The notes beneath the pieces are model-generated. The model searched no databases. It had not been told where the DNA came from and saw only the letters and a list, made by a program, of their open reading frames with translations. DNA of 64,000 nt. Source: Candidatus Alcyoniella australis. GTDB taxonomy: Bacteria; Lernaellota; Lernaellaia; JAVCCG01; Alcyoniellaceae. Below, piece by piece: positions 46,592-55,041 of this stretch. The stretch is from contig JAVCCG010000093.1 in assembly GCA_030765605.1 (NCBI GenBank), positions 1 to 64,000 on the forward strand, in the 5' to 3' direction. Both the position numbers and the translations under genes were made by a program. Positions within the stretch are counted from its first letter, which is position 1, and each line of letters starts with the position of its first letter.

Positions 46592-49279
46592 TCATCCACA
46601 ACATTCGTTGTCGTCATCGTCGTCCTCGCCCGTGTCGTCGTCATCGTCAATCATATCGTCGTCGTCATCGTCGCTCGCATCGTCGTCGTCGTCCAGATCG
46701 GGCACCAGATAATCGACGGCCGCGGCGATCAGCTCGGCGCGCACGTCCGCGGAGAGCACGGTCTCCAAGGGAAAGGCCAGATAGACCACGCGGTACGTGT
46801 CCGCCTCATGGGTAATCGCGGCCGCGTGGTCGCCGTCGCGGTAGAGCAGCGCCACGTCCGACCCTGGCAACGGATCGATGGCGTCGGGCCAGTCGGCGGC
46901 GTAGATTGCGGCCTGGTCGTAGTCGAACTCGAAGGGCCCGATTCCGGCGAAAATCCCAAAGCTCGGATCGATCACGCTGCCGGTTCCCGCGTCGTCGGCC
47001 TGGTAGCTCGCACCCAGGTAATCGGCGTAGAACGTCTGGTCCGCCTGCGAGCCGTTGGCCGCCAAGTCCCAACCGATCTCGCTGCCCGAGATGAACAATG
47101 ATGGTCCATAGCGCGAAAACAACTGTTGCTCGACCAGTGAGAGGGTCTCGTCCTGGGTTGACTCCTCGCCCAAAATCCAGAACAGCGCGTCATAGTGATT
47201 GAGGTCGACCCGACCATCGATCAGGGCGTTGTGGGATGCGCAGTCGAAACCGACCCCGGCCTGGGCCAGGGCCTGGGCGTAGGCGATGGTGTAGTCAAAG
47301 CTGTTCATATGTTCCAGGTACATGCGCTCGATCTCGCCGCCGCCGTAGTAGGGCTCGATCACGTTCTGCCCGCTGTCGAGTCGGTCGAATCCCGAGACCA
47401 GCAGCACTTGTCGATGGTCGTCGCCCGGGTAGACGGCCAGGGTCTCGCTGGGGAAGCTCTCGCCGCCGGCGTTGGTGGCGCTGACCCGCAAGTACAGCGG
47501 ACCGTCGACGGTTGGCTCAATCGACGTGTATTCGTCCGGCACCTGTGCGGCAACGCTGAAGCCGCGGCCGTTTTCGCTGACGTAAACCGTGTAGAACTCG
47601 GCCGGATCGCCGTAGATCCCGCCGTTGTCAGAAGAGGGCTCCTGCCAGTGGATATAAACATCCTGGTTCCCTTCGTAGGTAACGCTCAGGTCCGTGGGCG
47701 GCTGGGGCAGGAAGTGCGGCTCGATCCCGTCGCGCACTGCAAAGTAGCGCACGATCGCCTGATAGATCGAGCGCGCGGCCAGCTCGCGGAACGCCGGTTC
47801 CTTGAGCGCCGCGGCGTCGGCCGGAGTGTCGTGGAACGCCAGCTCGAGCAGTGCGCCGGGCATCTCGTCGTTGTAGTTCGGGTTGATCTCGCCGTACCAA
47901 TTGGTGTGCTCGCCGCGATCGGTCCAGTCCGCATCCCAGCCCGCGCGCAGGTCGGCGATCAGCTCGTCGTGAATCGCCGCGCGTAGCTCCAGCGATCCGG
48001 CTACGCCGTCGAACGGTCCGTCCCAGCCTGCCGAGGAGTAGGCGAAGACGCTGGTGCCGCGCCCCGGGTCCGGGGCGTTGGTGTGAAACGAGACGTAGAT
48101 CGAATCTTCCCAGGCCTCGTTCTCCCACTTGGCATAGCGCGGCATGCTGGTCACGGTGTTCGAGGCGCACTCGGGGCAGCCCATCAGCGGCGCGTAGTAC
48201 AGGCCGGATTCCTCCCAACGCGGCTTCTGCGATTCCGAACCCATGCCGCCGCCAAAGCGCACCGCGTCGGCGATCACGTAGCGGCCGGCATCCGTACCCA
48301 TGTTGCTCACCACCACCGAGCGGCGCTCGGGCGGATCGTCGGCAATGAAGTAGTAACGGCCCAGGTTGTTAAACGTGAACCCGTCGCGCTGCTGGTCGAT
48401 GGTGTGCACGGTCTGGCCGCCGCTGTGGCCCACCACCACCCGCGCGTCCGTGGAGCGGTTGGCGCCGCCGTTGTACCACAGGCCCACGTGGTAATAGCCG
48501 TCCGCGGGCAGCTCGGCCGTAAATTGCGCCAGCGCGGTCTCGACCAGCGACACCGGGGTGTAGCAATAGTCCGCGCCGTAATAGCCCGGGGTGGTTGTGG
48601 AGCATTGCCACGGGCCGCTGAGCGTGCAGGCCTCGTCGTTGTTGTCGATCACCAGTTCCCGGGTCTGCATGTCGCGCTCGCGCGTGGTGTAGACCCCGGC
48701 ACCGGCGTTGTACAGGTAGCGCGCTAGGTATTGGTCCACGGTCTCGGCCGTGAGGAAATCCTCGACCAGGCCGTTGGTGTTGCCGCGCTGGGTAATCCAG
48801 CCGTAGGTCTCGTGCAAGTACCAGCCGTGCCCCGCGCTAAGAAAGATCGAGCGGCCGCTGAGAAAGCCCGCGGGCTGCGGCTGGCCGGGATGGGGCAATG
48901 ACTTGGACCCATGCGCCTCGAACGGCTTTTGCGGCACAGGCTCGCCGGGGTCGATCAACTTGCCCAAGGGCCGAAAGTCCTCGACTCCGGGGCCGCGGCC
49001 GAACACCAGGCAGGCCGTGCCCGCCGGGGTATCGACCATGCTCGTTGCCAGGGCCTGGGCCAGCAGCTCGGCCGCAAGCTGGTCGATGGTCGGCTGCGGC
49101 AGGCTGAGGTAAATGTGATAGTCGCCGTCGAGCTGCTCGACCCGCTCGATGGCCGCACCCGGAGGCAGGCTGTTTTTCAGCGTTGCGAAGCCCGGTTGGC
49201 TGGCCTGCGCCGTCGGGCCGAGGAACAGCACAAGTAGGATCAACCACGTTGCGGACCGCGGGCCGACCATGGGAGACAT
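46592..49279 (-). CDS. Secreted N-acetylmuramoyl-L-alanine amidase with inserted beta domain and poly-Asp CCG tail
   Basis: 895 residues. The signal peptide ends TAQAS. The amidase_3-type catalytic domain is split: RSIFLSAGHGWYLHETYG (about 143, first zinc His), ETVDQYLARYLYNAGAGVYT, then later VSFHTNAP (His) and LLELAFHDTPADA (Glu). Between them lies a golvesin/Xly-like beta domain (YYHVGLWYNGGANRSTDARV; GRYVIADAVRFGG). After the amidase comes an FnIII-like domain (PPTDLSVTYEGNQDVYIHW), and a domain of about 220 residues (QVLLVSGFDRLDSGQNVIEP; EIGWDLAANGSQ). The end is poly-Asp then NECCG. It hydrolyses peptidoglycan cross-links or stems outside the cell. Neighbour of the FG-GAP protein with the same tail. 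Confidence 0.85.
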   Translation of the reverse strand: MSPMVGPRSATWLILLVLFLGPTAQASQPGFATLKNSLPPGAAIERVEQLDGDYHIYLSLPQPTIDQLAAELLAQALATSMVDTPAGTACLVFGRGPGVEDFRPLGKLIDPGEPVPQKPFEAHGSKSLPHPGQPQPAGFLSGRSIFLSAGHGWYLHETYGWITQRGNTNGLVEDFLTAETVDQYLARYLYNAGAGVYTTRERDMQTRELVIDNNDEACTLSGPWQCSTTTPGYYGADYCYTPVSLVETALAQFTAELPADGYYHVGLWYNGGANRSTDARVVVGHSGGQTVHTIDQQRDGFTFNNLGRYYFIADDPPERRSVVVSNMGTDAGRYVIADAVRFGGGMGSESQKPRWEESGLYYAPLMGCPECASNTVTSMPRYAKWENEAWEDSIYVSFHTNAPDPGRGTSVFAYSSAGWDGPFDGVAGSLELRAAIHDELIADLRAGWDADWTDRGEHTNWYGEINPNYNDEMPGALLELAFHDTPADAAALKEPAFRELAARSIYQAIVRYFAVRDGIEPHFLPQPPTDLSVTYEGNQDVYIHWQEPSSDNGGIYGDPAEFYTVYVSENGRGFSVAAQVPDEYTSIEPTVDGPLYLRVSATNAGGESFPSETLAVYPGDDHRQVLLVSGFDRLDSGQNVIEPYYGGGEIERMYLEHMNSFDYTIAYAQALAQAGVGFDCASHNALIDGRVDLNHYDALFWILGEESTQDETLSLVEQQLFSRYGPSLFISGSEIGWDLAANGSQADQTFYADYLGASYQADDAGTGSVIDPSFGIFAGIGPFEFDYDQAAIYAADWPDAIDPLPGSDVALLYRDGDHAAAITHEADTYRVVYLAFPLETVLSADVRAELIAAAVDYLVPDLDDDDDASDDDDDDMIDDDDDTGEDDDDDNECCG

Positions 49280-49326
49280 TGTAGTTTATCGAAAAGGGCG
49301 CGCCGGATTAATTGGCCGGGCCATGT

Positions 49327-49686
49327 TTAGTATGAGTGGTCGGTGATCACGTAGCGCTCAGTTCCCAAGTCGTGCCAGACGGTGAAGGTGAAGCCGAACT
49401 TGTTGCTTGCGCCGAAGTCCCAGCTGATGTCCGGGTCGTCGTCGAGCTCCTCGTTGAGCGAGATCAGATTGGAGATCGAGCTTGTGTAGGAGCCGGAGAG
49501 CACGCCGCCGGCGCTCTGGAAATAGATCTCCTCGGCCAGGGCGGCGGTGCGCCCCAGGTTCTCGGCCGCGGCATCGCGCGCACGGGCTCTGAGGCTCAAG
49601 AACGAGGGAATGGCGATCATCGCCAGGATGCCGATGATGCTGATTACAATCAGCAGCTCAATCAGCGTGAACCCTTTACGCTTCAT
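49327..49686 (-). CDS. Type IV pilin-like protein
   Basis: 119 residues from ATG 49686, six bases after GGAGG. Class III signal: MKRKG then FTLIELLIVISIIGILAMIA with Glu5 of the mature protein, and the helix SLRARARDAAAENLGRTAAL. The globular part is short (about 75 residues) and ends near DLGTERYVITDHSY. It is either a major pilin of small size or a minor pseudopilin. No other pilus genes are nearby. Confidence 0.9.
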   Translation of the reverse strand: MKRKGFTLIELLIVISIIGILAMIAIPSFLSLRARARDAAAENLGRTAALAEEIYFQSAGGVLSGSYTSSISNLISLNEELDDDPDISWDFGASNKFGFTFTVWHDLGTERYVITDHSY

Positions 49687-49873
49687 CAGCCCGCCTCCAT
49701 AAGTCTTTCGCCTTTCAGCATTATCCGAGCGGTACTGCCGTGTCAACCGGCATGGATTACCAATGTGCACCCGGTTGTGTCGTGCGTTCTATTGTGTTCG
49801 GCAGACGCCCGAAGCATTATCCCGATGAGTCCGGCGCACTTCACGGGCCGGACCGGGACTGCGGAGGTCCGAG

Positions 49874-50395
49874 ATGGCGGCGATTCTGGGCGGACTGTTG
49901 ATTTTCTTGTGTCGCTTGACAGACGTGACTATGGGCACGATGCGGATACTGCTGATGATCCGCGGACGCAAGGTGATTGCCGGGGTGATCGGTTTTTTCG
50001 AGGTGGCCGTGTTTCTGTTCGCCATCAGCCAGGTGGTGAACAACATGGACAGCGTTTGGAAGTTCCTGGGTTACTGCGGCGGGTTCACCGCGGGTACGAT
50101 CCTCGGCGGACACATCGATCAGCGGCTGGCGATGGGCAACCAGGTGTTGACGGTTTTCGCGCCCAAGACCTGGAACCTGATCGCGGGCGAGCTGCGCGAC
50201 GCGGGGTTCGGCGTGACCGAGTTCGACGGCTGGGGCAAGGACGGGGCCGTGACCATGGTCCGCGCGGTGGTCAAACGCCGCTTTCTGCCCCACGCCCTGG
50301 ACATCATCAACAAGCTGGAGCCCGACGCCTTTGTCACCGCCTCCGAGATCAGCACGGCACGGCACGGCTACCTCTCGCACGTCAAACGCAAGTAG
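49874..50395 (+). CDS. UPF0316 (DUF5698/DUF2179) membrane protein
   Basis: 173 residues with three transmembrane helices in the first 85 residues (LGGLLIFLCRLTDVTMGTMR, GVIGFFEVAVFLFAISQVV, FLGYCGGFTAGTILG) and a C-terminal DUF2179 domain (GVTEFDGWGKDGAVTMVRAV). Matches the UPF0316/YebE-like family, related by its C-terminus to YitT proteins. Function unknown. Confidence 0.85.
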   Translation: MAAILGGLLIFLCRLTDVTMGTMRILLMIRGRKVIAGVIGFFEVAVFLFAISQVVNNMDSVWKFLGYCGGFTAGTILGGHIDQRLAMGNQVLTVFAPKTWNLIAGELRDAGFGVTEFDGWGKDGAVTMVRAVVKRRFLPHALDIINKLEPDAFVTASEISTARHGYLSHVKRK

Positions 50396-50400
50396 GGGCT

Positions 50401-50438
50401 GGTGGGTAATTACCCCACCCCCCACGTGGCGGGGTGGG
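50401..50438 (+). terminator. Overlapping alternative hairpins after the UPF0316 gene
   Basis: CCCACCCC-CCAC/GTGG-C-GGGGTGGG (50414-50438) forms a near-perfect long stem. An alternative stem GGTGGG-TAATTA-CCCACC (50401-50419) shares its left arm. There is no strong T run, so termination is uncertain; it could be a bidirectional barrier between convergent genes. Confidence 0.4.
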
Positions 50439-50440
50439 CC

Positions 50441-50494
50441 GTTGGATTACAACCGGCGTTCTGCGCGAGTTTTGTGGCAGCTTAAAGGTGCCGT
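50441..50494. repeat. Dispersed palindromic repeat, copy D
   Basis: GTTGGATTACAACCGGC, then CTGCGCGAGTTTTGT and hairpin GGCA-G-CTTAAAG-G-TGCC (50476-50492) with one G/G mismatch. It ends three bases before the TAG of the minus-strand ParA gene (50497). Confidence 0.65.
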
Positions 50495-50496
50495 TG

Positions 50497-51306
50497 CTAG
50501 GCGGCGCCTCCACCGGCTTTATCGACCTTGATCTGGTCCTGGTACTTCTTGTAGACCTCCGAGGCCAGCTGCAGATAGGCGCGGGAGACCTCGCTCTTGG
50601 GGTCCTGAAGGATCAGCGGCTTGCCGATGGCGAAGATCGTCGAGTACTCCTCCATCCGCGGGATCACGGTCTTGAATACCACCTCCTCGGGGAAAGTGGC
50701 CCAGACCTGCTGCACCACCTCGCGCGCGATGCGGTAGTTCTCGTCGTACATCGTCAGCAGCAGCCCCTCGATCACCAGCTCGGGATTCACGTTGTGGCGG
50801 ATCTTGCGGATGATCTTGAGGATCTGCGTCAGGGTCTTGAGGCTCAGCGGCTCGCACTGCATCGGCACCAGCACCGAGTCCGAGGCTGACAGCGCGTAGA
50901 TCGTCATCTCGCCCATGCCCGGCGGGCAGTCGATGAGGATGAAGTCGCACGAGCGGCGGATGGCCTCGATGTACTTCTTAAGCAGCGGCGCGCTGCCGCG
51001 CTGCTTGACGAACTTCTCGAACTCCTCGGCCATGGTGCCGCGGCCGTAGGGAATCGCCTTGAGCCATTTAAGTCCCGTAGGCTGGATGATCTCGGCCAGC
51101 TTGCGCTTGCCCATGAACACGTCGTAGATCCCGCGCTCCATTTGCGAGCGCGAGAGCCCCAGGCCGAGCCCCACGGCGTTCTGCTCGTCCAGGTCGATCA
51201 CCACGGTGCGGCATTTCATTGAGGCCAACGAGGCGGCCAGGTTGATGGTCGACGTGGTCTTGCCAACGCCTCCCTTCTGGCTGGCGACGGCGATCACTTT
51301 TCCCAT
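50497..51306 (-). CDS. ParA/MinD-type ATPase
   Basis: 269 residues with the deviant Walker A motif QKGGVGKTTS at residues 10-19, Walker A' TVVIDLDEQN and Walker B DFILIDCPPGMG. It resembles chromosome or plasmid partition ParA and Soj proteins. No ParB gene is adjacent, so it may be an orphan used for positioning of other complexes. The C-terminus is disordered (KVDKAGGGAA). Confidence 0.9.
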   Translation of the reverse strand: MGKVIAVASQKGGVGKTTSTINLAASLASMKCRTVVIDLDEQNAVGLGLGLSRSQMERGIYDVFMGKRKLAEIIQPTGLKWLKAIPYGRGTMAEEFEKFVKQRGSAPLLKKYIEAIRRSCDFILIDCPPGMGEMTIYALSASDSVLVPMQCEPLSLKTLTQILKIIRKIRHNVNPELVIEGLLLTMYDENYRIAREVVQQVWATFPEEVVFKTVIPRMEEYSTIFAIGKPLILQDPKSEVSRAYLQLASEVYKKYQDQIKVDKAGGGAA

Positions 51307-51560
51307 CTGGCAATCCCCCAGGTCTGCTGTGGACCCCTGGAAACGGTATTCTTCTTCATACTGTGCGCCTTGCTCGTTACGGTAAAAGCGCAGACAAAAA
51401 CGCGCAGATAGCTCCTTTTTAGGCTAGCAGCGGCTTTAACGGGTGTCAACACGGCGCGTGGCAAATCCCAAATCTGCGTAAAGCGTACGGGCAAGTTGCG
51501 GCTGGTCTTGTAATCAACGTCGATATATACTTCTGTGTCGATATCCCGGAGGAGATTGCG

Positions 51561-52781
51561 ATGCTGAAAAACCGTTACTTTGTGAGCCTGTTTACCCTGT
51601 TGCTGGCCTTTTGCCTGTGCTTTGCGGTCCTCTCGTGCGAGGAGGAGGACGACCCGGGGAGCGCCTCCATCGGCGACGACGATGACGATGATTTGGTCGA
51701 CGACGACGATGATGATCTCGACGACGACGACGACGATGATCTCGACGACGACGACGACGACGATGATGATGATGACGACGATTACGCCAACGCGCTGATC
51801 GCCGGGGACAAGAACCTGGTGTTGACCAAGCTCTACTCGGGCAGCGCCGACTCGTGGAGTGGGCTGGAGAGCTTCGCGATGACTCCCACCGACCTGGTGC
51901 GCATGGCCGCGGACGAGATCTACATCAGCGGCATGGTCGCGGCCAGCGATACCCTGGAAGGCTCGATCTACAAGTACGAGGGCACGACCTGGACCGAGCA
52001 GACACTGCCCTCCCAGGCCGAGGACTGGAGCATGCAGGGCATGGCGTTCAGCGGCGCAGGCGCGGGCTGGGCCGTGGGCGCAGCGGCTGACGGCGGGGAT
52101 ACCGACGGCCTGATATTGCAGCTCGACTCGGGCACTTGGACCGACGTTTCGCCCGTTGCGGCGCAGGACGTGACCTTACTCGACGTTGACGCGCTGGCCT
52201 CGGGCGAGGCCTGGGCCGTGGGCCAGAATCTGGTCAGTGGTGCGCCGGTGGTATTGAGCTACGGCCCGACCAAGGGAACCTGGTCCGCCGAAACTTTGCC
52301 GGCGATCGGCTACGACGCCTGGCTGCGCAGCGTGTCCGTGGTTTCGGCCACCGAGATTTACGTAGGCGGCGGCGAGAGCGCGGCCGGCGCCGGGGGCGCC
52401 CCGTTTGTGCTGAGCTACGACGGTTCGACCTGGTCGGCGTTGACAATCCCGGCCAAGATCGCCCACGGCCAGGTCAACTGCGTGGACGCGATCTCCGGGC
52501 TGCTGCTGGTCGCGGGCTTTGACAACGATGCGGAGGACGGCTTCGTCTGGTACAAGGGCGGGGCCGGGCTGACCGATGCTACACCGACTACAACCCTCGA
52601 CGACGAGAACTACCTGGGCTGCTCCCTGGCCGGTTTGACCACGGGCTACGTGGTGGGCGAGGGGCTCGACTCCGCGCTACGCCAGCCGCTGGTCTACGCC
52701 TGGACCGGCAGCGCGTTGACCCTGGTGGGCGGGCCGGACCCGGACAATGTTTCGGGCCTGAGCAACGTCGTCGCCTACTGA
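51561..52781 (+). CDS. Poly-Asp lipoprotein with propeller-like domain
   Basis: 406 residues, ATG after GGAGGAG. The signal peptide ends FAVLSC, followed by a linker of about 50 residues that is nearly all Asp with Leu and Val (codon tandem repeats). The rest (about residues 75-406) is a beta-propeller-like repeat domain: EIYISGMVAASDTLEGS, GWAVGAAADGGDTDGL, EAWAVGQNLVSGAPVVLSYG, EIYVGGGESAAGAGGAPF. Such photosynthesis-system-assembly or BNR-like repeats bind ligands. Surface-anchored; substrate unknown. Confidence 0.75.
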   Translation: MLKNRYFVSLFTLLLAFCLCFAVLSCEEEDDPGSASIGDDDDDDLVDDDDDDLDDDDDDDLDDDDDDDDDDDDDYANALIAGDKNLVLTKLYSGSADSWSGLESFAMTPTDLVRMAADEIYISGMVAASDTLEGSIYKYEGTTWTEQTLPSQAEDWSMQGMAFSGAGAGWAVGAAADGGDTDGLILQLDSGTWTDVSPVAAQDVTLLDVDALASGEAWAVGQNLVSGAPVVLSYGPTKGTWSAETLPAIGYDAWLRSVSVVSATEIYVGGGESAAGAGGAPFVLSYDGSTWSALTIPAKIAHGQVNCVDAISGLLLVAGFDNDAEDGFVWYKGGAGLTDATPTTTLDDENYLGCSLAGLTTGYVVGEGLDSALRQPLVYAWTGSALTLVGGPDPDNVSGLSNVVAY

Positions 52782-52838
52782 CGACCACCCGGCCGTACGC
52801 TGCTGCTGCGGCCACGGTAGATACGACACGGAGTGAAG

Positions 52839-53351
52839 ATGACACCGATTGCCAAGGCCCTGCCCGTTGCGCTGATCTGCGCCCTGTTGTTCGTTCCCGT
52901 CGCTGCCCAAGGGTTGGGCGAGGAGGCCGTGGACTTCGGCCTGAAGAGCCTCGAGGGGCGCACCGTCTACCTCTCCGACTTTCTGGGCGAGAAGGTGATC
53001 CTGGTCAGCTTTTTCGTCACCTGGTGCAAGCCCTGCGAGCGCGAGTATCCTCAGCTCGAGAAGCTCTACCAGCAATATAAGGACCAGGGCTTGGTGGTGC
53101 TCGGGATCTCGGCCGACAACTCAAGCTCCGTGGCCCAGGTCGGACCGACCATGCGGCGCTCCAAGGTGAGCTACCCGGTGCTGCTGGACCAGGACAACCA
53201 GGTGCTGGCTCAATACAATCCCAACAGCAAGTTTCCCTACACCCTGATTATCGCCAAGGACAAGACGATCCAGTATGTGCACGAGGGATTCTCACCCGGA
53301 GACGAGCAGGCGCTGGAGACTAAAATCAAGCAGTTGCTGGAGGCCCAATAA
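52839..53351 (+). CDS. TlpA-like thiol-disulfide oxidoreductase
   Basis: 170 residues from ATG 52839 with GGAG five bases before. Signal peptide (about 1-24, ending VAAQG). The thioredoxin active site is FFVTWCKPCERE (C63, C66), followed by VVLGISADNS and FPYTLIIAKD (cis-Pro region). A periplasmic reductase or oxidase. Its stop overlaps the ATG of the beta-barrel gene downstream, so the pair works together, perhaps in disulfide handling of the partner or its ligand. Confidence 0.9.
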   Translation: MTPIAKALPVALICALLFVPVAAQGLGEEAVDFGLKSLEGRTVYLSDFLGEKVILVSFFVTWCKPCEREYPQLEKLYQQYKDQGLVVLGISADNSSSVAQVGPTMRRSKVSYPVLLDQDNQVLAQYNPNSKFPYTLIIAKDKTIQYVHEGFSPGDEQALETKIKQLLEAQ

Positions 53352-55000
53352 TGCGCCTGCGCAGCGCGGCGCTGATTGCGGTCCTGGCGTTGCTGTTGGC
53401 CGCGGCCCCGGCCCAGGCATTCAAGTTCAAGACCCCGGTGACCGACGCGGTCAACATCAACAACAACCTCAAGCTGGTGCACGACCAGACAACCGCAGAC
53501 CTTGACCAGCACTTCTGGGCGCTGATCAACCGGCTGAACTTGCAAGTGAAGAAGGGCGCGCTGTTGGTGGGCCTGCGCTACGACGTGGAGACGTTCCTGG
53601 TCGGCGAGGAGACCGAGTTCCAGGGGCGCTACACCGTGCGCAAGTTTTTCATCGAGGCCAACAAACGGCCGGTGCGCGTGCGACTGGGCGACTCGTTCGT
53701 GCAGGAGGGGCGGGGGCTGGCGTTCGCGCTGAAAAAGGTCGACGAGTTCGGCGAGGACACCACGTTGCAAGGCGCGTTGCTCGAGGTGAACAACGACTGG
53801 TTCAACTACGGATCTTTCGCCGGCAGTATCAACCCGCTGGACGAGGACGAGGTGCGGCCCAACTTCGAATTCCAGGGCGTGGGCGAGCCGCCCAAGCTCG
53901 GTGATCTCGAGGACTCGCCGCCGGACTGGCCCGACCGCGACCTGGCCTGGGGCGGCCACACCGGATTGAGCCTGCCCGGCTGGTTCACTGCCGCGGGGCA
54001 CTACGCCGCTGTCTACGAGCGGATTGACCCCGAGGTCGATCCGGTCGACTTCGAGGCCGACGACACCTGGCAGACCCTTTCGTTGAGCCTGGACATGCCG
54101 AACATATTGCGGCACGGCGCGTTCTACGCCGAGTACGCCTGGCTCGAGCTGCGCGACCGTAAACGGCCGATTCCCGACGAGCTGAGCGAGGGGCGCGGCG
54201 GCTACGCCTCGGCCGTGGGCTACGCCGGTCCGCTGACCATGACCTTTGAGTACAAGGACTACTTCCTGTTCGAGCACCCGTACTCCGAGCCGCCGAGCCT
54301 GGAGAACCCCAAGGTCGCCTTTGGCGAGACTCCGCATTACGACGACGAGATCGGCGGCCGCCTCGGCGCGCAGTACGACATCCCGCTGATCGACGTGAAC
54401 GGCAGCCTGAGCTATCTGCACGTGTTCAGCCACGAGGAGCTGCCCGCCGACCTTCAGGCGCACTACGACTTGTCGAAGCGCGTGATCGAGCACGAGACCA
54501 AGCACGTCTGGGGCGGCCTGGACAAGACTTTCGACAACGCCGCGTTCGTCTTTGCCCACGGCGGGTACCGCGAGAAGCCCGATGGCCGCTGGGTTCACGG
54601 CGAGCTCGACGGCGGCGCGCCGATTTACGGCCCGCACTCGTTCACTGCCGCGTTCCACGTCAAGACCTTTTACGGCTGGGGACTGCAAAGCGACACCGAG
54701 TACGGCTCGGAACTCTACCAACTGGGCTACGCCTTCAGCCCCTACGTCTCGCTCACCGGCAGCTACGAGCGCTCGGACGAGCCCCAGGCCTCGGCCGGAT
54801 CAGGCGGCGCGCAGCAGATCGGCTCGGAGGAGCCGGACGAGAACTTCTGGTCAATCGAGGCGTTGGTGCAGCCGCTGAGCCAGGCCAGCGTCAAGCTGTT
54901 CTACGGCAGGCAGAAGGGCGGCGTGGCCTGCTCGGCCGGGATGTGCCGCGAGGTGCCGAGCTTCGAGGGCTTCAAGATGGAGCTGGCCCTGCGCTTCTGA
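53351..55000 (+). CDS. Outer-membrane beta-barrel-like protein (DUF6029-like)
   Basis: 549 residues. The signal peptide ends PAQAF. The mature part is rich in alternating beta strands (LINRLNLQVKKGALLVGLRY, FYAEYAWLELRDRKRPI, GPLTMTFEYKDYFLFEH, ASVKLFYGRQKGGVAC) and ends FKMELALRF with the terminal Phe of outer-membrane barrels. VRVRLGDSFVQEGRGLAFAL resembles a conserved motif in DUF6029 proteins found downstream of TlpA-like thioredoxins. Probably a porin or receptor. Coupled to the TlpA-like gene. Confidence 0.7.
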   Translation: MRLRSAALIAVLALLLAAAPAQAFKFKTPVTDAVNINNNLKLVHDQTTADLDQHFWALINRLNLQVKKGALLVGLRYDVETFLVGEETEFQGRYTVRKFFIEANKRPVRVRLGDSFVQEGRGLAFALKKVDEFGEDTTLQGALLEVNNDWFNYGSFAGSINPLDEDEVRPNFEFQGVGEPPKLGDLEDSPPDWPDRDLAWGGHTGLSLPGWFTAAGHYAAVYERIDPEVDPVDFEADDTWQTLSLSLDMPNILRHGAFYAEYAWLELRDRKRPIPDELSEGRGGYASAVGYAGPLTMTFEYKDYFLFEHPYSEPPSLENPKVAFGETPHYDDEIGGRLGAQYDIPLIDVNGSLSYLHVFSHEELPADLQAHYDLSKRVIEHETKHVWGGLDKTFDNAAFVFAHGGYREKPDGRWVHGELDGGAPIYGPHSFTAAFHVKTFYGWGLQSDTEYGSELYQLGYAFSPYVSLTGSYERSDEPQASAGSGGAQQIGSEEPDENFWSIEALVQPLSQASVKLFYGRQKGGVACSAGMCREVPSFEGFKMELALRF

Positions 55001-55041
55001 TCCGGCCGCAGACAACGACATTATGTTTCAAGGAGGATCCG

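Noticed and set aside
51670-51790. Asp-codon tract as a true tandem repeat locus
   Set aside because: It is coding and reads as a poly-Asp linker seen in several other lipoproteins, with mixed GAC/GAT codons; kept as a linker note instead.
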